DNA of 64,000 nucleotides from Jiangella endophytica (lineage in GTDB: Bacteria; Actinomycetota; Actinomycetes; Jiangellales; Jiangellaceae). Shown here piece by piece: positions 29,602 through 37,842 of this stretch (positions are counted from its first letter, which is position 1; each line of letters opens with the position of its first letter). Location of the stretch: contig NZ_QVAI01000007.1 in assembly GCF_003427025.1 (NCBI RefSeq), positions 186,001 to 250,000 on the forward strand, in the 5' to 3' direction. The translations under genes and the position numbers were made by a program. The notes under the pieces were generated by a model that was not told where the DNA came from, did no database searches, and was given only the letters and a program-made list of their open reading frames with translations.

Positions 29602-30717
29602 TCAGGCCCTGAGTTCGACCGTGCGCACCTCGCTGGCCTGCACGAACGCCTCGTCCACGACGTGGCCGAGGCCGGGGCCGGTGGGCACCTCGACGACCCC
29701 GGCGGACGCGGTGATGGGCGGCGTGACGACGTCGCGCTCGTAGTACTTGTCCGAGGCGGACACGTCGGACGGGAGGGTGAAGCCGGGCAGGCTGGACAGC
29801 GCGACGTTGGCGGCCCGGCCGACGCCGAACTCGTGCATGCCGCCGCACCAGACCGGGATGTCGTGCTCGGCCGCGAGGTCGTGCGCGGCCACCGCCGGGC
29901 CGAGCCCGCCCAGCCGGGACACCTTGATGTTGAGCACCTTCAGCGCGCCCAGCACGACCGCCGTCCGCAGGTCGTCGAGCGTGTCGATGGACTCGTCGAG
30001 GCAGACCGGGGTCTCGATGTCGCGCTGCAGGGCGGCGTGCGCGAGCAGGTTCCGCGGCGCGAACGGCTGCTCGATCATCGACAGCCCGTACTCGTCCAGC
30101 GCGCGCAGCGCCCGCACCTCCTCCTCGGACTCGCCGTAGGCGCCGTTGGCGTCGACGTGCAGTTGCAGGTCCGGGAAGGACGACCGCGCCGCGCGCACCG
30201 GTTCGACATCCCAGCCGGGGGCGATCTTCAGTTTCACCCGCGGGTAGCCGGCGTCGACGTGCTTGCCGACCTGGGCCAGCAGGTCGTCGATCGTCGGCTC
30301 GATGCCCAGCGACACCCCGGCGACCACCGAGTCGCGAACGCCACCGAGCGCCGTCGCCAGCGACACCCCGCCCGACAGCGACCACAGCGTCCACGCCGCG
30401 ATGTCGACCCCGGCCTTGGCGAACTGGTGGCCGCGCACCTTCGCCCACAGACCGGCCACCTCGGCGGGGTCCTCCCAGCGGGCGCCGACGACCGCCGGCA
30501 GCAGGTACCGCTCGGCGACCAGCCAGCAGGTGTCGACCGTCTCCGGCGAGTAGAACGGATCTGACGCCGAGGCGATCTCGCCCCAGCCGGCCGCGCCGGA
30601 CTCGTCGGTGAGCCGGACGAGGATGTGGTCGAGGTGGTCCTTGGCGTGCGAGCTGGTGCGGAACCGGTGCACCAGCGGCAGCCGGACCAGGTGCAGGGAC
30701 GCATGGGTGACGCGCAC
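29602..30717 (-). CDS. Enolase-superfamily N-acylamino acid racemase / o-succinylbenzoate synthase-like
   Basis: A 371-residue TIM-barrel enzyme of the muconate-lactonizing subgroup. The KxK base motif is in RVKLKIAPG near residue 160. Metal ligands lie in HVDANG, MIEQP and CLDES, and the opposing lysine is in LNIKVSRLGG, the NSAR/OSBS pattern. Start GTG 30717 is 2 nt from the SIS gene stop. No other menaquinone genes are nearby. The neighbours are a GNAT acyltransferase and an M20 deacylase, the companions of N-succinylamino acid racemase in the described Geobacillus D- to L-amino-acid pathway. Racemase function is therefore favoured over OSBS. Confidence 0.88.
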   Translation of the reverse strand: MRVTHASLHLVRLPLVHRFRTSSHAKDHLDHILVRLTDESGAAGWGEIASASDPFYSPETVDTCWLVAERYLLPAVVGARWEDPAEVAGLWAKVRGHQFAKAGVDIAAWTLWSLSGGVSLATALGGVRDSVVAGVSLGIEPTIDDLLAQVGKHVDAGYPRVKLKIAPGWDVEPVRAARSSFPDLQLHVDANGAYGESEEEVRALRALDEYGLSMIEQPFAPRNLLAHAALQRDIETPVCLDESIDTLDDLRTAVVLGALKVLNIKVSRLGGLGPAVAAHDLAAEHDIPVWCGGMHEFGVGRAANVALSSLPGFTLPSDVSASDKYYERDVVTPPITASAGVVEVPTGPGLGHVVDEAFVQASEVRTVELRA

Positions 30718-30719
30718 GG

Positions 30720-31352
30720 TCAGTCCTCCCAGTAGAGCTCGAGGTCGTGGGCGAGCCGGTCGCGCTCGGCCAGCCGGCGGCGGGCGCCCTTCGCGCTGGC
30801 GGTGGTGAGCGTGGCGAGCAGGTGGACGACGGCGGCGACGGCGGTGGGCGAGTCGGCGAACGAGGCACTCGCGGTCGGCACGACGATGGACTGCCCGGCG
30901 ACGGTGGTGAGCGGCGAGTCCGCGGTGTCGGTGACGGCGACGACGGCGCCGCCCGCGGCCGCGAACCGCCGGGCCAGCGCGATGGTCTCGCGGCGATACC
31001 GGCGCAGCGAGACCGCCACCAGCACGTCGGACTCGCGGACGTCGGCCAGCACGTCGACGTGGCGGACCAGGGTGCCGTCGACCAGCGTGACGTTGGACAG
31101 CCCCGCGGACAGGTCGACGGCGAGCAGCGAGGCGTACGCGAACGACTTGCCGGTGCCCGCGACGAACCGGCGGCGGGCCGCGACCACCGTCGCCGCGGCG
31201 GCCGCCACCGTGCCGTCGGCCGTGACGCGCGCGAACGCCTCGGCCAGCGTCTTGGTCTCCTGCTCGATCACGCGAGTCTGCAGCGCCGCCGCCGACGACG
31301 GCCGCTGCAGCCGGGCGCCGAACCGCTGCGACGGACTGGTCAGCTCGGTCAT
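30720..31352 (-). CDS. SIS-domain protein related to MurR/RpiR regulators, lacking the HTH
   Basis: A 210-residue protein. After a helical linker it carries one SIS sugar-isomerase fold (FVAGTGKSFAYASLLAVDLS, VLVAVSLRRYRRETIALARRF, VVAVTDTADSPL). MurR/RpiR regulators are about 280 residues with an N-terminal helix-turn-helix, which is absent here. Start ATG 31352 overlaps the GNAT gene stop, so the domain cannot be hidden upstream. It may be a ligand-sensing or sugar-phosphate-binding partner rather than a DNA-binding regulator. Confidence 0.8.
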   Translation of the reverse strand: MTELTSPSQRFGARLQRPSSAAALQTRVIEQETKTLAEAFARVTADGTVAAAAATVVAARRRFVAGTGKSFAYASLLAVDLSAGLSNVTLVDGTLVRHVDVLADVRESDVLVAVSLRRYRRETIALARRFAAAGGAVVAVTDTADSPLTTVAGQSIVVPTASASFADSPTAVAAVVHLLATLTTASAKGARRRLAERDRLAHDLELYWED

Positions 31353-32077
31353 GACGCACCCCGGACGAAACGATAGGCGCCGGTCTCGGGCGAGACCCGG
31401 ACGCAGGACACCGCGGCCGAGCCCTCGACGATCAGCGAGCCGATGACGGCGCCCAGCTCGCGCCGCTGCTCCGGAGTGGAGGTCAGCGGCAGCGGCAGCC
31501 AGATGTCGGGGCCGGCCGGCCGGGGCCGCAGCCAGCCGGCCGGGTCGGCGAGGCCGGCGGGCGGCTCGGCCGGCGGCGGCGCCTCGCGGACCCGCCGGTC
31601 GTCGTCGAGGTCCCAGTCGACGATCAACCGGTCGGTGTCGGGCTGCCCGAAGAAGTTCGGCCGGAACCACCGCCCGGCCGCGCCCAGCACGTCGAGGTTG
31701 AAGTGCGCGTTGCGGACCACCGACGGGTCGAACGACCAGCGCATGCGGGTCTGCCCGCCGGCCAGGGCGACCTCGCGCTGGCCACGCTTGAGCGCCCGGC
31801 CGAGCCCGCGGCCCTGCTGCCCGGCCGCGACGACGGCGGCCTGGGAGTAGTGGTAGACCGCGCCGCCCTCCATGCCGACGAAGCCGTACGCGAACGCGAT
31901 CAGCTCGCCGTCGTCGCCGCGGACGCCGACCACCGAGCCCCCGTTGGCCGCCAGCGAGGCGAGCAGCCGCGGGTTCACCGATTGCGCGGGGTCCTGGTAA
32001 CCGAACACCTCGCGGTACAGCCGTGCGGCGGAGGCGAGGTCGGCGGCGGACCGGAGTCGCTCGACGCGCGGGGTCAT
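31349..32077 (-). CDS. GNAT-fold N-acyltransferase (COG3375-like)
   Basis: A 242-residue acyl-CoA-dependent transferase. The GNAT core has VVAAGQQGRGLGRALKRGQRE (about residues 85-105), the acyl-CoA pyrophosphate loop. It is followed by MRWSFDPSVVRNAHFNLDVL and RWFRPNFFGQPDTD, typical of the long-form group whose Geobacillus member succinylates D-amino acids. Start ATG 32077 has AGGAGGG four bases upstream, and the stop overlaps the SIS gene. It is the first gene of the minus-strand operon and probably supplies N-acyl substrate for the racemase. Confidence 0.75.
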   Translation of the reverse strand: MTPRVERLRSAADLASAARLYREVFGYQDPAQSVNPRLLASLAANGGSVVGVRGDDGELIAFAYGFVGMEGGAVYHYSQAAVVAAGQQGRGLGRALKRGQREVALAGGQTRMRWSFDPSVVRNAHFNLDVLGAAGRWFRPNFFGQPDTDRLIVDWDLDDDRRVREAPPPAEPPAGLADPAGWLRPRPAGPDIWLPLPLTSTPEQRRELGAVIGSLIVEGSAAVSCVRVSPETGAYRFVRGAS

Positions 32078-32147
32078 AGCCCTCCTAGGTGCAGATACGG
32101 ATCGCAAGTCGCGTACTACAACCCGTCAACCGACCACACTGACGATG

Positions 32148-32160
32148 ATACGGAACGTAT
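32148..32160. promoter_or_regulatory. Palindromic operator candidate ATACGGAACGTAT
   Basis: A 13-bp dyad (ATACG-GAA-CGTAT) ends 9 nt before the M20 gene, in the 92-nt region shared with the divergent GNAT operon. A related ATACGG half-site occurs at 32095-32100. The binding protein is unknown. Confidence 0.5.
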
Positions 32161-32169
32161 AGTCGCACT

Positions 32170-33312
32170 ATGAACGGTACCGCACCAGACCTCGACGCGC
32201 TGCTCACCCGCCTGGAGGGCTACGTCCGGCACGAGACGCCCACCGGCGACGCCGCACGGCTGGACGCGCTCGGCGAGGTTCTGCTGGCGCGGCACCGCGA
32301 GCTGGGCGCGACGACGCGCCGGGTCGCCGCGCCCGGCGGCGACCACCTGGTCATGGACCACCCGGGCCGGGGCGCGAAGGCCGATGCCGCGCCGGTGCTG
32401 TTCCTCGGCCACCACGACACCGTATGGCCGGCCGGCCAGCTGGACGGGCCGATGCCGTGGCGGGTCGCCGACGGCGTCGCGCACGGACCCGGCGCCTACG
32501 ACATGAAGAGCGGCCTGGTCGTCATGGAGACCGCGCTCGAGCTGGCCCGCGCCGCGCACGAGGCCGGCGGTGCCGGCCACCCGCCGGTGCGGGTCGTCGT
32601 GGTGGCCGACGAGGAGGTCGGCTCGCCGACCGCGAGCGCCCTGGTCGCCGAGGCCGCGCGCGACGCCGTCGCCGCGCTCGGGTTCGAGTCTCCGCACCCG
32701 GACGGCTCACTGAAGGCCGGGCGGCGCGGCAGCACCCGGCTGCGGCTGGCCGTCGACGGCGTCGAGGCACACGCCGCACTCGACCCGGACGCCGGCGCCT
32801 CCGCGGTCGACGAGCTGGTCGACCAGCTGATCCTGATCCGGTCGATCGTCCGGCACGCACCGGGCGACGTGCTGTGCAACGTCGGCACCGTCGCCGGCGG
32901 CGGCCGCACCAACGTCGTGCCGGCGGCCGCGCACGCCGACATCGGACTGCGCTTCGCCGACGCCGAGTCCGAGCGGGTCGTGCTGGACGGGCTGACGTCG
33001 CTGCGCCCGATCCGGGCCGGCGCGGCCGTGACCGCCGAGGTGCTGTCGCGGCGGCCGACCTGGGCGCCGGACGACACCACCTCCGGGCTGCTCGGCACCG
33101 TCCGGCGGGCCGCCGCGAGCGTGGGTCAGCGGATCGACGGCTCCCCCGCGGCGGGCGGCGCCGACACCAACACCACCGGGTCGCTCGGCGTCGCGACGCT
33201 CGACGGATTCGGCCCGCTCGGCGCCGGCGCACACGCCGTCCACGAGCAGGTGGTCATCGCGTCGCTGGCCGAGCGGGCCCGGCTGGTCGCCGCCGTGCTG
33301 GCGGAGCTCTAG
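32170..33312 (+). CDS. M20-family metallopeptidase / N-acylamino acid deacylase (CPG2-like)
   Basis: A 380-residue di-zinc hydrolase resembling carboxypeptidase G2 and desuccinylases. Metal ligands are visible in FLGHHDTVWPAGQL (His, Asp), YDMKSG (Asp), ADEEVGSPTA (catalytic and ligand Glu), GFESPHPDG and the C-terminal GAGAHAVHE (His). A dimerisation lid sits in the middle. ATG 32170; divergent from the GNAT-SIS-racemase operon, with a shared palindrome in the gap. By context it would release L-amino acid from the N-acyl-L-form made by the racemase. No signal peptide, so cytoplasmic. Confidence 0.85.
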   Translation: MNGTAPDLDALLTRLEGYVRHETPTGDAARLDALGEVLLARHRELGATTRRVAAPGGDHLVMDHPGRGAKADAAPVLFLGHHDTVWPAGQLDGPMPWRVADGVAHGPGAYDMKSGLVVMETALELARAAHEAGGAGHPPVRVVVVADEEVGSPTASALVAEAARDAVAALGFESPHPDGSLKAGRRGSTRLRLAVDGVEAHAALDPDAGASAVDELVDQLILIRSIVRHAPGDVLCNVGTVAGGGRTNVVPAAAHADIGLRFADAESERVVLDGLTSLRPIRAGAAVTAEVLSRRPTWAPDDTTSGLLGTVRRAAASVGQRIDGSPAAGGADTNTTGSLGVATLDGFGPLGAGAHAVHEQVVIASLAERARLVAAVLAEL

Positions 33313-33313
33313 G

Positions 33314-33751
33314 CTAGCCGGCGGCCTTCTTCACCAGCGAGACCAGCAGCTCCTCGTCGGCGGGCGTCAGTTCCCGCAGGCCGAACGCGGTCGGCCACAT
33401 GGTGCCGTTGTCGAGCAGCGGCGCCTCGTTGAAGCCGAACGTCGCGTAGTCCGTGCCGAACTTCGCCGCGGCCTGGAAGAAGCAGAGGACCTTGCCGCCC
33501 TTGGCGTAGGCGGGCTGCCCGTACCACGTCCGCGGCGAGAGCTCGGGCACCTCGGCGCTGATGAGGGCGTGGATCCGCTCGGCGAGCACGCGGTCCTCGT
33601 CGGGCATCTCGGCGATCTTCTCCAGCAGGTCGACCTCCGGGTCGACCTTGCTCTTCCTGCCCTTCTTGAGCTCCTTGGCCCGCTCCTTCATCGCGGCGCG
33701 CTCCGCCTCGTCGAACCCTTCGTAGGTGCTGCCGGACTTCTGCGTGTTCAC
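33314..33751 (-). CDS. DUF1801-type protein
   Basis: A 145-residue cytoplasmic protein with a Lys/Arg-rich helical N-terminus (MKERAKELKKGRKSK, about 21-35) and a C-terminal DUF1801/YdhG-like fold. That fold contains LSPRTWYGQPAYAKGGKVLCFFQA and KFGTDYATFGFNE. Members are sometimes called iron chaperones, but no ligand is evident here. Its stop lies 1 nt from the M20 stop, so the two converge. Confidence 0.8.
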   Translation of the reverse strand: MNTQKSGSTYEGFDEAERAAMKERAKELKKGRKSKVDPEVDLLEKIAEMPDEDRVLAERIHALISAEVPELSPRTWYGQPAYAKGGKVLCFFQAAAKFGTDYATFGFNEAPLLDNGTMWPTAFGLRELTPADEELLVSLVKKAAG

Positions 33752-33888
33752 TCGATCTCCTCCCCCTGCGTGAGCCGTTCTGACTCGTCCAGGCTAGGGA
33801 GCGGACCGGGGTCGCCGCTTCTCGAAACCTGACCGGTCTTGTGCGGTGAACAATCTGACAGTTACTCTCAGAAAGCAGAGACGTTCTA

Positions 33889-33900
33889 AGTCAAGTGACT
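33889..33900. promoter_or_regulatory. Palindrome AGTCAAGTGACT before the second MMPL gene
   Basis: A 12-bp perfect dyad (AGTCA-AG-TGACT) lies directly upstream of the GGAGG ribosome site. It could be an operator; its regulator is not in the window's vicinity. Confidence 0.4.
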
Positions 33901-33913
33901 GTCGGAGGCTGTC

Positions 33914-36109
33914 GTGGCAACCCTGCTGTACCGGATCGGGCGGTTCTCGTATCGGAGCCGCCGCCTGGTCGGGGCCGTCTGGCTGGCGGTGATCGCACTC
34001 GCCGGAGTGGCCGCGGCGACGCTGTCCAGCCCGACGGCGGACTCGTTCGCGATCCCGGGCACCGAGTCGCAGGAGGCGTTCGACCTGCTGCAGGAGCGCT
34101 TCCCCGGCTCCTCGCCGGACGGAGCGGCGGCGCGGCTGGTGTTCGCGGCGCCCGACGGCGGCACCGTCACCGACCCGGCCCATCAGCAGGCCATCGCCGA
34201 CGCCGTCGCGCAGATCGACGCCGGCCCGCAGGTCGCCGAGATCGTCGACCCGTTCGCCGCCGGCCTGGTGTCCGAGGACGGCCGGGTGGCGCTGGCCGAG
34301 GTCACGTACGTCGTCGACTTCTTCTCGCTGGAGGCGCAGACCCGCGAGACGCTCGACGACGCCGTCGAGACCGCCCGCGACTCCGGCCTGCGGGTCGAAC
34401 TGGCCGGCACCGCGGCGGAGCCGGAACCGGAGCTGGGCAGCGAGCTGCTCGGCATCGCCGTCGCCGCGCTGGTGCTGGTCATCACGTTCGGATCGCTGCT
34501 CGCGGCCGGCATGCCGCTGCTCACCGGCGTCATCGGCGTGGGCGTCGGTGTCGCACTGGTCACCGCGGCCACGGCGTTCGTCGACCTCAGCACGATCACG
34601 CCGATCCTCGCGACCATGCTCGGCCTCGCCGTCGGCATCGACTACGCGTTGTTCATCGCCTCGCGGTACCGCCACGAACTGGCCACCGGCCTGCCCGGCG
34701 ACGAGGCGGCCGGCCGGGCCATCGGCACCGCCGGCACGGCCGTCGTGTTCGCCGGGCTCACCGTCGTCATCGCGCTGGCCGGGCTGTCCGTCGTCGGCAT
34801 CCCGATGCTGACGGAGATGGGCCTGGCCGCCGCCGTCACCGTCGCGATCGCCGTCGTCATCGCGCTGACCCTGCTGCCGGCGCTGTTCGGGTTCGCCGGA
34901 CGGCGGATGCTGTCGCGCCTGCCGGGACTGCGTTCCCGGGCCGGCGACCCGGAGGACGACGACGTGCCGCGGGCGAGCCGCCGGTGGGCCGGCCTGATCA
35001 CCCGCCACCCGGTCGTGGCGCTGACGGCGAGCGTCGCCGGCCTCGCCGTCCTCGCGCTGCCGGTGCTGGACGCCCGGTTCGGGCTGCCCGACGAGGGCAC
35101 CTACCCGGCCGGCACCACGCAGCGGCAGGCCTACGACCTCACCGTCGAGGGGTTCGGGCCGGGCTTCAACGGGCCGCTGCTGGTGATCGTCGACGGTGAG
35201 GGCGCCGAGGCCGCGGCGGCGGACGTCGCGGCGGGGCTGCAGGACCTGGACGGCGTCGCGATGGTCACTCCGCCGGAGCCGGACGAGGCCGGCCGGACCG
35301 CCGTCATCACGGTCGTCCCGGCGAGCGGGCCGTCCAGCCCGGAGACCGAGCGGCTGGTCGAGACCATCCGCGCCGAGCTCGCCGGGCCGAACGCGCCCGC
35401 CGGATCCACCGTCCTCGTCACCGGGCTGACCGCGCTGTACATCGACTTCTCCGAGCGGATGTCACAGGCACTGCTGCCCTACCTGCTGGTCGTCGTCGGG
35501 CTGTCGTTCGTGCTGCTGATGCTGGCGTTCCGGTCGCTGGTCGTGCCGGTGAAGGCGACGCTCGGCTTCCTGCTGACGATGGCGGCGACGTTCGGCGCGA
35601 TGGTCGCCGCGTTCCAGTGGGGCTGGCTGACCGGCCTGGGCGTCGACGAGGTCGGCATGATCAACAGCATGCTGCCGATCATCGTCGTCGGCATCGTGTT
35701 CGGCCTGGCCATGGACTACGAGGTGTTCCTGGTGACGCGGATGCGCGAGGCGTACGTGCACGGCGAGCCGGCGGTCGGCGCGGTCACGACGGGCTTCGGC
35801 CACGGCGCGCGGGTCGTCTCGGCGGCGGCCATCATCATGATCAGCGTCTTCGGCGGATTCGTGCTGAACGAGGCGGCCGACATCCGGCAGCTGGGCTTCG
35901 CGCTGGCCGTCGCGATCGCCGTCGACGCGTTCGTCGTGCGGATGACCATCGTGCCGGCGGTGCTCGCACTGGTCGGCGACCGCGCGTGGTGGCTGCCCGG
36001 CTGGCTGGACCGGCTGCTGCCGAACGTCGACATCGAGGGCGCCCGGCTCACCGGCGCACTGGAGGATCAGAACCGCCAACGGGTCGCCGTCAGCCCGTCG
36101 GAACCGTAG
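33914..36109 (+). CDS. MMPL-family RND-type transporter
   Basis: A 731-residue membrane transporter, starting at GTG 33914 with GGAGG six bases upstream. The halves carry GIDYALFIASRYRHE (about residue 240) and GLAMDYEVFLVTRMRE (about 600). Twelve helices and two extracytoplasmic loop domains are evident. It is not closely similar to the MMPL protein at 27241-29469. The 3' end overlaps the converging PPOX gene by 43 nt, a real but minor antisense overlap. Confidence 0.9.
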   Translation: MATLLYRIGRFSYRSRRLVGAVWLAVIALAGVAAATLSSPTADSFAIPGTESQEAFDLLQERFPGSSPDGAAARLVFAAPDGGTVTDPAHQQAIADAVAQIDAGPQVAEIVDPFAAGLVSEDGRVALAEVTYVVDFFSLEAQTRETLDDAVETARDSGLRVELAGTAAEPEPELGSELLGIAVAALVLVITFGSLLAAGMPLLTGVIGVGVGVALVTAATAFVDLSTITPILATMLGLAVGIDYALFIASRYRHELATGLPGDEAAGRAIGTAGTAVVFAGLTVVIALAGLSVVGIPMLTEMGLAAAVTVAIAVVIALTLLPALFGFAGRRMLSRLPGLRSRAGDPEDDDVPRASRRWAGLITRHPVVALTASVAGLAVLALPVLDARFGLPDEGTYPAGTTQRQAYDLTVEGFGPGFNGPLLVIVDGEGAEAAAADVAAGLQDLDGVAMVTPPEPDEAGRTAVITVVPASGPSSPETERLVETIRAELAGPNAPAGSTVLVTGLTALYIDFSERMSQALLPYLLVVVGLSFVLLMLAFRSLVVPVKATLGFLLTMAATFGAMVAAFQWGWLTGLGVDEVGMINSMLPIIVVGIVFGLAMDYEVFLVTRMREAYVHGEPAVGAVTTGFGHGARVVSAAAIIMISVFGGFVLNEAADIRQLGFALAVAIAVDAFVVRMTIVPAVLALVGDRAWWLPGWLDRLLPNVDIEGARLTGALEDQNRQRVAVSPSEP

Positions 36110-36576
36110 CCGAAGCCCTTCGCCGGGGCGATCTCGAAGAACGCGTACTCCGGCGAGCCCGGCAGGCTGTCGTCGTAGGCGCGGCCGTCGCGCAGGCCGA
36201 AGCGCCAGTCGTACTTCGCGACGAACGCGGCAGCGACGGCCGCCTGCCGTGCGGGGTCGGTGACGTGGCGGGCGGCGCCCTCGAGCACGAGGTCGCCGGC
36301 GTCCGTCGCCGCGGTGACGACACAGCCGCCGCCGCGGAGCAGATTGCGGCCCTTCACCGAGCCCGGCCGAGTGCTGACCGCGAACGCGTCGCCCAGCCAG
36401 ACGCCGAGCACCGGCATGACGTGCGGCCGCCCGCTCGCCCGCCCCGTCGCCAGCCAGTACTTCGGGGCGGCGGCGAACCCCTCGGCGGCCACCGGCCAGG
36501 CCAAGAGGTCGGACTCGTCCGTACTCATCGGCGTAGCGTCCTCGGGCCGGAACAGGAACTCGGTGGTCGGGCTCAT
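36067..36576 (-). CDS. Pyridoxamine 5'-phosphate oxidase-fold protein
   Basis: A 169-residue split-barrel flavin- or F420-binding protein. It contains YWLATGRASGRPHVMPVLGVW (about 40-60), VSTRPGSVKGRNLLRGG and an FFEIAPAKGFGYG C-terminal strand. Cofactor type is undetermined. ATG 36576 has AGGAGG six bases upstream. The gene is divergent from an HxlR regulator across an inverted repeat and is probably its target. Confidence 0.85.
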   Translation of the reverse strand: MSPTTEFLFRPEDATPMSTDESDLLAWPVAAEGFAAAPKYWLATGRASGRPHVMPVLGVWLGDAFAVSTRPGSVKGRNLLRGGGCVVTAATDAGDLVLEGAARHVTDPARQAAVAAAFVAKYDWRFGLRDGRAYDDSLPGSPEYAFFEIAPAKGFGYGSDGLTATRWRF

Positions 36577-36597
36577 GGCGCCTCCTGAGCTGAGGTT

Positions 36598-36646
36598 AGT
36601 TTCTTGAGGAGACGGACGCTAGCGTAGTAAGTTCCTTCAAGCAACT
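36598..36646. promoter_or_regulatory. Inverted repeat between PPOX and HxlR genes
   Basis: AGTTTCTTGAGGAGA at 36598-36612 is matched on the other strand by the complement of 36632-36646 (AGTTGCTTGAAGGAA), 11 of 15 positions. It fits an HxlR dimer site regulating both directions. Confidence 0.55.
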
Positions 36647-36661
36647 GACTGGAGGTGCGGC

Positions 36662-37117
36662 ATGCAGCGGACCGATTTCGGCGACATGACCTGCTCGATC
36701 GCCCGGACGCTCGACATCGCCGGCGAGCCGTGGTCGCCGCTGATCATCCGCGACGTGTGGGTCGGCATCCGCCGGTTCGACGAGCTGCAGCGCGACCTCG
36801 GCATCTCCCGCAAGGTGCTCACCGAACGGCTCACCTGGCTGGTCGGGCACGGCGTGCTGGAGCGCCGCCAGTACTCCGACCGGCCGCCACGGCACGAGTA
36901 CGCCCTCACGGCGAAAGGGCTGGAACTGACCGAGGTGCTGATGGCGATCAGCGCCTGGGGCGATCGCTGGACGGCGGGCGCCGCCGGCCCGCCGACGCTG
37001 CTGCGACACCGCGCGTGCGGCGAGCACGTGCACGCCGAGGTGCGCTGCTCGCACTGCGGCGAGCCGCTGCACGGCGACGACGTCGAGGTTGATGAGGGCC
37101 CGGGCGCTCGCCGGTGA
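36662..37117 (+). CDS. HxlR-family transcriptional regulator
   Basis: A 151-residue winged-helix regulator. It has CSIARTLDIAGEPWSPLIIRDV, where the early cysteine (about residue 10) is the usual redox-sensing position. RRFDELQRDLGISRKVLTERL forms the recognition helix and ALTAKGLEL the wing. A C-terminal CSHCGEPL motif with two cysteines, plus HRACGEHVHAE, suggests a second metal or thiol site. ATG 36662, divergent from PPOX. Confidence 0.9.
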   Translation: MQRTDFGDMTCSIARTLDIAGEPWSPLIIRDVWVGIRRFDELQRDLGISRKVLTERLTWLVGHGVLERRQYSDRPPRHEYALTAKGLELTEVLMAISAWGDRWTAGAAGPPTLLRHRACGEHVHAEVRCSHCGEPLHGDDVEVDEGPGARR

Positions 37118-37130
37118 GCGAGGAAGTGGA

Positions 37131-37436
37131 CTGAGGGTGTGCCGAGTCGGCCGGGGCCCGAGGTGGCCGGTCGCGGGTTGGCCGGGGTGCGGGGTTGGCT
37201 GGGGTGCGCCGAGTCGGCCGGGGTCGGCCGGGCTCGCCGAGTTGGCCGGGGCCCGAGGTGGCCGGTCGCGGGTTGGCTGGGGTGCGGGGTTGGCTGGGGT
37301 GCGCCGAGTCGGCCGGGGTTGGCCGGGCTCGCCGAGTTGGCCGGGGCCCGAGGTGGCCGGTCGCGGGTTGGCCGGGGTGCGGGGTTGGCTGGGGTGCGCC
37401 GAGTCGGCCGGGCTCGCCGAGTCGGCCGGGTCGCAG
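37131..37436. repeat. Tandem repeat, three copies of a 95-bp unit
   Basis: GCCCGAGGTG begins at 37156, 37251 and 37346, an exact 95-bp period, and the surrounding unit is repeated with few changes. Each unit is built from shorter GAGTCGGCCGG and GGTTGGCTGGGGTGCG elements. Since 95 is not a multiple of three, the frame shifts each copy, so the open frames here are not coding. Confidence 0.85.
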
Positions 37437-37842
37437 GGTCGTCAGTGGGCTGGATCGTCAGGTGGCTGGGGCTCCCCGTCCCCCTGCCGCCCATTCTCTT
37501 GCCGCGACCGTGCGCCTCAAGCGGACTGACGGGCGCTTCGCGCCGACGACGACCGCTCGACCCGCACGCCCGCGGCCAAGAACGGGCAGCTATCAGAGGG
37601 ACGGGGAGGATCTGGGCACGCCTCACTCCCCGCCACACCCGCCACACACCCGCCTAGCTCCCGTTGTGCCCCGTATGCCGGAAAGTGGGCGACGATGATC
37701 ATCAACGATCCGCTACCCCACCAGGCGTCATCCCGCACCACCAGGCATGCATGCCTCGCAGAGCGAACACAGTCCTAGGCATGGCTCCCGGATCGCCGGG
37801 AAGTCTCACCCCGTGGACACCACGCGGCGCCGCCCGGCGGAC
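37437..37842. other. Non-coding stretch with a short palindromic repeat
   Basis: No gene is supported. An 18-nt sequence at 37739-37756 is identical to the centre of the palindrome at 27152-27232, and GATGATCATC lies nearby at 37694-37703. It ends just past the stop of the minus-strand kbl gene. Confidence 0.55.

Noticed and set aside
33314-36109. MMPL transporter with DUF1801 as one system
   Set aside because: Opposite strands, separate promoters and no functional link beyond adjacency.
37131-37436. CRISPR array
   Set aside because: Units are contiguous, 95 bp long and without unique spacers; no cas genes are present.
37139-37657. Plus-strand frames across the 95-bp repeats
   Set aside because: The repeat length is not divisible by three, and the translation is a Gly/Trp/Arg low-complexity string that changes frame each copy.
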